Source: Acidobacteriota bacterium | GTDB lineage: Bacteria > Acidobacteriota > Vicinamibacteria > Vicinamibacterales > UBA2999 | DNA: 10,202 nt | Assembly (NCBI GenBank): GCA_013813075.1 | Contig: JACCSI010000093.1 | Location: 1 to 10,202, forward strand | Direction of reading: 5' to 3' | The notes under the pieces: model-generated | What the model was told of the DNA's origin: nothing | The model's input: only the letters and a program-made list of their open reading frames with translations | The model's database searches: none | Position numbers and translations under genes: made by a program | In this document: one piece after another, positions 6,781-10,202 of the stretch | Layout of the letters: the number at the start of each line of letters is the position of its first letter | Numbering within the stretch: position 1 is the stretch's first letter

Positions 6781-6797
6781 TTGGTTCGACGTTCGTC
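6770..6797 (+). repeat. Four tandem 7-bp GTTCNNN repeats running into the -10 box
   Basis: GTTCCTC, GTTCTTG, GTTCGAC and GTTCGTC follow one another without gaps at 6770, 6777, 6784 and 6791, and end directly at the TAGAAT hexamer (6798). On the opposite strand a weaker 7-bp series runs the other way from the centre: GTCCTTC (6767-6761), GTTCCAG (6760-6754), a degenerate GCGCGCG (6753-6747) and GTTCGAT (6746-6740). The series may be multiple half-sites for one regulator. Confidence 0.6.
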
Positions 6798-6803
6798 TAG
6801 AAT
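6775..6803 (+). promoter_or_regulatory. Predicted leaderless promoter of the FAD oxidoreductase pair
   Basis: TCGTTC (6775-6780, right arm of the palindrome) lies 17 bp upstream of TAGAAT (6798-6803), a five-of-six match to TATAAT. Transcription should start at about 6810-6811, on or one base before the GTG start codon at 6811. No SD is present, as expected for a leaderless message. The arrangement is the mirror image of the promoter facing the other way. Confidence 0.5.
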
Positions 6804-6810
6804 CCTCAGC

Positions 6811-8388
6811 GTGCGCTATGACGCGATCGTGATCGGCGGCGGGCATAACGGGCTGACCTGTGCCGCATATCTGGCCAAGGCGGGACGGAAAGTGCTCGTT
6901 CTCGAGCGGCGGCACGTGCTCGGCGGCGCTGCGGTTACGGAAGAAGTTTTCCCAGGCTTCAAATTCTCGGTGGCGTCCTACGTCGTGTCGTTGCTGCGGC
7001 CGGAAATCATCCGTGACCTCGATCTGCCCGCGCACGGCATGGAACTGCTCCCGCTCGACGGGACCTTCACGCCGATGCCGAACGGCGATCGGTTGTGGCG
7101 CACCAACGACCACTACAAGTCACGCCGCGAGATTGCGCGGCATTCCAAGCTTGATGCCGAAGCCTACGACGAATACGGCCGGTCGATGATCGAGATGGGT
7201 CGGTTCGCCAAACCGATTCTCGCCATGACGCCCCCCGACCCCACCTCGCTCGACCCGCGCGGGCTGCTCGAATTGTTGTCGATTGGCAAGCGCTTTCGCG
7301 CCATGCGTCATCACGACCGCGTCAACCAGATTCAGTTGTTGACGATGAGCGCGGTCGATTTTCTGGACCAATGGTTCGAGACCGACGTGTTGAAGGCGAC
7401 CATGTCCGCGTCGGGCATCATCGGCACCTTCCTTGGCGTGCGCTCGCCGGGCACGGCCTACGTGCTGTTGCACCATTACATGGGTGAGATCGACGGGTCG
7501 TTTCGCTCCTGGGGCCTGTCGCGCGGTGGCACCGGCGCTGTCTCGAATGCCATCGCCTCCGCGGCGCGGGCATTTGGCGCCGAGGTTCGCACCGAGGCCA
7601 CCGTCGCAAAGCTCCTGACGAAGAACAATCGCGTCACCGGTGTCGCACTGGCCAACGGCGATGAGATCGGCGCCGACGTGGTGGTGTCGAGCGTCGACCC
7701 GAATCTGACATTCCTGAAGATGATGGACCCGCGCGAACTGCCCGACGATTTTGTCGACGGCGTCCGCCGCTATAAATATCGGGGCTCGTCAGGCAAGGTC
7801 AACCTGGCCCTCGACGCGTTGCCCGATTTCACGGCGATGCCTGGCGCCGGACCGCATCTGCGCGGCGCCATCTCCATCTCCCCGTCTGTCGATTACATGG
7901 AGCAGGCCTACGACGACGCGAAGTATGGGCGCTTTTCGCAGCACCCCTACGTGGACATCGTGATTCCGTCGCTTACCGACCCGAGCGTCGCACCACCCGG
8001 CAAGCATGTGATGTCGTGCTTCGTTCAGTACGCCCCGTATCACTTGAAGTCCGGAAACTGGGACGAGCAACGCGAGGCGTTTGGCGATGCCGTCATCAAT
8101 ACCATCGCCGACTACGCGCCCAACATCAAGAGCATCATCCGTCATCGTCAGGTCCTGACGCCTCTCGACATCGAGCGCGATTTCGGCCTCACCGAAGGAA
8201 ACATCTTTCAAGGTGAGTTGACGCTGGAGCAGCTCTTTTTCTTGCGTCCCGTTCCCGGTTGGGCGCAATACGCCACGCCCGTTGATCGCCTCTACATGTG
8301 CGGGTCGGCGACGCACCCGGGCGGCGGCATCATGGGGGCGCCTGGCAAGAACGCCGCGCAGCGCATTCTGAAAGACGTCAGCCGATGA
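6811..8388 (+). CDS. FAD-dependent oxidoreductase, CrtI/PYROXD2-like (first of tandem pair)
   Basis: A 525-aa flavoprotein of the phytoene-desaturase-related group (COG1233 type; closest in style to PYROXD2 proteins rather than true carotenoid desaturases). The N-terminus carries the FAD dinucleotide fold: GGGHNG (9-14), E32 at the end of strand two, and LGGAAVTEE (38-45). A middle FAD-contacting segment SRGGTGAVSNAIASAA is followed by GDEIGADVVVSS. The C-terminal LYMCGSATHPGGGIMGAPGK (494-513) closes the flavin site. The substrate is unknown; family chemistry is dehydrogenation of C-C or C-N bonds. GTG 6811 was chosen because the Rossmann strand (RYDAIVIGGG) begins right after it and a -10 hexamer lies 7 nt upstream. 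The second paralogue overlaps its stop by 4 nt. No carotenoid genes (phytoene synthase and similar) are nearby. Divergent from the GcvT-like gene, so both probably serve the same pathway. Confidence 0.88.
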   Translation: MRYDAIVIGGGHNGLTCAAYLAKAGRKVLVLERRHVLGGAAVTEEVFPGFKFSVASYVVSLLRPEIIRDLDLPAHGMELLPLDGTFTPMPNGDRLWRTNDHYKSRREIARHSKLDAEAYDEYGRSMIEMGRFAKPILAMTPPDPTSLDPRGLLELLSIGKRFRAMRHHDRVNQIQLLTMSAVDFLDQWFETDVLKATMSASGIIGTFLGVRSPGTAYVLLHHYMGEIDGSFRSWGLSRGGTGAVSNAIASAARAFGAEVRTEATVAKLLTKNNRVTGVALANGDEIGADVVVSSVDPNLTFLKMMDPRELPDDFVDGVRRYKYRGSSGKVNLALDALPDFTAMPGAGPHLRGAISISPSVDYMEQAYDDAKYGRFSQHPYVDIVIPSLTDPSVAPPGKHVMSCFVQYAPYHLKSGNWDEQREAFGDAVINTIADYAPNIKSIIRHRQVLTPLDIERDFGLTEGNIFQGELTLEQLFFLRPVPGWAQYATPVDRLYMCGSATHPGGGIMGAPGKNAAQRILKDVSR

Positions 8389-9959
8389 GCACCCCGCGTG
8401 CCGTGGTGATCATCGGCGGCGGCATCAATGGACTGACGTGTGCGGCATATCTCGCGAAAGCCGGGTTGAAGCCGCTCGTGCTCGAGGCGCAGGACACCGT
8501 CGGTGGTGGCGCACGCACGGCCGAGATTGCACCGGGATTCACGGCGCCAATCCTCGCGCATTCGGCCGGACCCCTTCGTCACGACGTGCTGCACGAGCTG
8601 TCGCTGCGCAGCCACGGACTCGAGTTCGTGGTCGGCGATGTCAGTGTGGCGACCCTCGGCGGTGACAGCAGGCCGCTGCTGATCTACGAGGACGCCAAGC
8701 GGACGGCGCAGTCGCTGCGCGAGTTTTCGGCGCATGACGCAGAGGCCTGGCCGCGCTTCGTCTCGTCGCTGGCGGCACTCGGTCGCGTGATTGGGACGCT
8801 CTATACAGCCACGCCCGCGCCAATCGACAATCCGGGCGGGCGCGATCTCTGGGCGCTGCTGCGCACGCTGCGCGCGTTTCGCGCCCTTGACAAGGTCGAT
8901 GCGTATCGCCTGCTGCGGTGGGGACCGATGGCGGTCGCCGACCTGGTTGGCGAGGCGTTCGACAACGAGCGATTGCGCGCGACCGTGGCCGCCGACGGGA
9001 TCTTCGGCACGCGGTTCGGACCGTGGTCGGCGGGCAGCGGCATGGTGTTGCTGCTGCGAGCCGCGAACGAGGCCGTGGCGCCGCCGCGGTCGTGGTTTGC
9101 ACGCGGCGGCCCTGGCGCGATCGCCTCGGCGCTGGCGCATGCCGTGCGCAAGGCCGGCGGCGATATCACAACCAGTGCACGCGTCTCGCGCATTATCGTG
9201 CAGGATGATCGGGCGCGAGGGGTGGTCCTCGCAGACGGGGCCGAGATTCGCGCGCGCGCGGTCATCTCCGGCGCCGAACCAAAGCACACGTTTCTGGGAT
9301 TGTGTGACCCGATCGACCTGGCGCCTGAGTTTCTCTGGCGCATGCGCAACTACCGCACACACGGCACACTCGCGAAAATCAATCTCGCCCTTGCCGCGCT
9401 GCCGACGTTTACGGGCCTCGATCGCGGCGCCATGTCCGGACGCATTCGCATTGCGCCCGACATCGATTATCTCGAGCGGGCGTTCGACCATTCGAAATAC
9501 GGCCGCTACTCGCCGGACCCGTATATCGAACCCACGATTCCCACACTGCTCGATCCGGCGCTGGCACCGGAGGGTCGGCACGTGTTGTCCGCCTACGTGC
9601 AATTCGCGCCATACGAACTCAGGGGCACCGACTGGGACAGCGCGCGCGAGCCAATGGCCCGCGCTGCCATCGCCACTATCGAACGTCATGCGCCAGGCCT
9701 ACGGTCGCTGATTCTTGCCCAGCAGGTGATCACGCCGCTGGACCTGGAACGCACCTATGGCTTCACCGGCGGCCATATCTTCCACGGCGAACTGGCGCTG
9801 GACCAGCTGCTGACGATGCGTCCGCTGCTGGGATGGGGACAATACCGGACGCCGATTCGATCTCTCTACCTCTGCGGTTCCGGTACGCATCCCGGAACCG
9901 GCCTGACCGGCGGGTCCGGCGCTAACGCGGCCCGGGAGGTGCTCCGGGAACTGCGCTAG
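8385..9959 (+). CDS. FAD-dependent oxidoreductase, CrtI/PYROXD2-like (second of tandem pair)
   Basis: A 524-aa paralogue of the preceding protein, collinear along its whole length. FAD-binding motifs are GGGING (11-16), E34 (LVLEAQ), VGGGARTAE (39-47), the middle ARGGPGAIASALAHAV segment and the C-terminal LYLCGSGTHPGTGLTGGSGA (494-513). It differs from its neighbour near the C-terminal flavin loop (GTGLTGGSGAN versus GGGIMGAPGKN) and in the region around residues 55-160, which would shape the substrate pocket. ATG 8385 overlaps the upstream TGA as ATGA, so translation is probably coupled; a strong SD is absent. The pair may form a heteromer or act on successive intermediates. It is intact, with no frameshift, so not a decaying duplicate. 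Substrate unknown. Confidence 0.88.
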   Translation: MSTPRAVVIIGGGINGLTCAAYLAKAGLKPLVLEAQDTVGGGARTAEIAPGFTAPILAHSAGPLRHDVLHELSLRSHGLEFVVGDVSVATLGGDSRPLLIYEDAKRTAQSLREFSAHDAEAWPRFVSSLAALGRVIGTLYTATPAPIDNPGGRDLWALLRTLRAFRALDKVDAYRLLRWGPMAVADLVGEAFDNERLRATVAADGIFGTRFGPWSAGSGMVLLLRAANEAVAPPRSWFARGGPGAIASALAHAVRKAGGDITTSARVSRIIVQDDRARGVVLADGAEIRARAVISGAEPKHTFLGLCDPIDLAPEFLWRMRNYRTHGTLAKINLALAALPTFTGLDRGAMSGRIRIAPDIDYLERAFDHSKYGRYSPDPYIEPTIPTLLDPALAPEGRHVLSAYVQFAPYELRGTDWDSAREPMARAAIATIERHAPGLRSLILAQQVITPLDLERTYGFTGGHIFHGELALDQLLTMRPLLGWGQYRTPIRSLYLCGSGTHPGTGLTGGSGANAAREVLRELR

Positions 9960-9979
9960 CGCTCGCGCGTGTTCGCAGG

Positions 9980-10202
9980 GTGCGCGACGACGGCACTGCG
10001 TCCAATCCCGTCTTTCGCACCGCATTGATCTATTCCGCCGTGCGGCGCGGCTTCGTGACCGCCGCGGATTCCGGCAACCCGCTGCGGCGCGCCGTCGTTC
10101 GCGCGACGTCGCAAGACGGCCGCAGCAATGGCATGGCGAGTACCGACGCCCAGGGCCGCTTCAAAATCAAAGAGCTGTTGGGCGGTCGATACAACCTCAA
10201 CG
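9980..10202 (+). CDS. Carboxypeptidase-regulatory-like domain protein, N-terminal fragment (runs off right edge)
   Basis: An open frame to the window end encodes a CarboxypepD_reg/SusC-type N-terminal beta-sandwich: GFVTAADSGNPLRRAVVRAT, then SQDGRSNG, then TDAQGRFKIKELLGGRYNL. Such domains open many large acidobacterial secreted or TonB-dependent outer-membrane proteins. The start is uncertain: the frame is open back into the preceding gene, GTG 9980 is the first plausible start after that gene's stop, and GTG 10040 or 10055 are possible. None gives a recognisable signal peptide, which is odd for this family; a frameshift, a sequencing error or a non-secreted form could explain it. The same strand as the FAD pair and 20 nt after its stop, so it may be co-transcribed. 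The rest is outside the window. Confidence 0.55.
   Translation, partial: MRDDGTASNPVFRTALIYSAVRRGFVTAADSGNPLRRAVVRATSQDGRSNGMASTDAQGRFKIKELLGGRYNLN

Noticed and set aside
6757..6797. LexA/SOS box suggested by repeated GAAC/GTTC elements
   Set aside because: Spacing does not fit the GAAC-N4-GTTC (Bacillus-type) or GTTC-N7-GTTC (alphaproteobacterial) forms; here the repeats are at 7-bp starts, and the genes are metabolic.
8292..9689. Minus-strand ORF (465 aa) antisense to the second FAD oxidoreductase
   Set aside because: Arg-rich, with no recognisable domain; it is a shadow of a well-supported flavoprotein.
6811..9959. Carotenoid desaturases (CrtI)
   Set aside because: The fold is related, but there is no phytoene synthase or other carotenoid gene nearby, and the C-terminal motifs look like PYROXD2-type proteins.
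9962..9988. GC-rich hairpin (TCGCGC...GCGCGA) after the second FAD oxidoreductase
   Set aside because: Short stem, 11-nt or longer loop and no T-tract, in sequence where such pairings arise easily by composition.
1..10202. CRISPR array, tRNA/rRNA, insertion sequence or phage elements
   Set aside because: I saw no regularly spaced long direct repeats, tRNA-like folds, transposase motifs or terminal inverted repeats.

Overview
The window is a high-GC bacterial segment with tightly packed genes on both strands. Two features point to Acidobacteriota, most likely a Vicinamibacteria-type soil lineage. One is a secreted VWA protein of the acidobacterial 'VWFA-related' type (3131-4030, minus). The other is the start of a carboxypeptidase-regulatory-like (CarboxypepD_reg) protein at the right edge, with the motif GRFKIKELLGGRYNL. 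This placement is an inference from gene content; there is no rRNA or marker gene in the window.

Layout: (i) 1-888, minus, the N-terminal 296 residues of an APC-type amino acid/amine permease that continues beyond the left edge. (ii) 1081-2199, plus, a Rieske non-haem iron oxygenase alpha subunit of the choline/glycine-betaine/carnitine monooxygenase type. (iii) 2240-3058, minus, a nitrilase-superfamily C-N hydrolase resembling beta-ureidopropionase/N-carbamoylputrescine amidase but with Met where the catalytic Lys is expected. (iv) 3131-4030, minus, the VWA protein. (v) 4067-5152, plus, a fumarylacetoacetate-hydrolase-fold protein with an apparent signal peptide, followed 6 nt later by a small four-helix membrane protein (5159-5527). 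(vi) 5529-6728, minus, a stand-alone GcvT-like folate-dependent aminomethyltransferase/demethylase. (vii) 6811-8388 and 8385-9959, plus, two paralogous CrtI/PYROXD2-like FAD oxidoreductases overlapping by ATGA. (viii) about 9980 to the end, plus, a partial CarboxypepD_reg protein.

Permease, Rieske N-demethylase-like oxygenase, amidase, flavin oxidoreductases and a folate-linked one-carbon acceptor together look like a scavenging pathway for an N-methylated or amide-containing compound. The substrate cannot be read from the sequence. No ferredoxin reductase for the Rieske protein is present.

The most striking non-coding structure is the 82-bp divergent region 6729-6810 between the GcvT-like gene and the FAD oxidoreductase pair. 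It has an almost mirror-symmetric architecture: identical TAGAAT -10 hexamers facing outwards at equal distance from a 24-bp imperfect palindrome, GTTC heptads phased every 7 bp running to the plus-strand -10, and two GTG start codons placed where transcription should begin. This predicts a co-regulated, leaderless divergent promoter pair. A third GTG gene (the VWA protein) has the same start arrangement.
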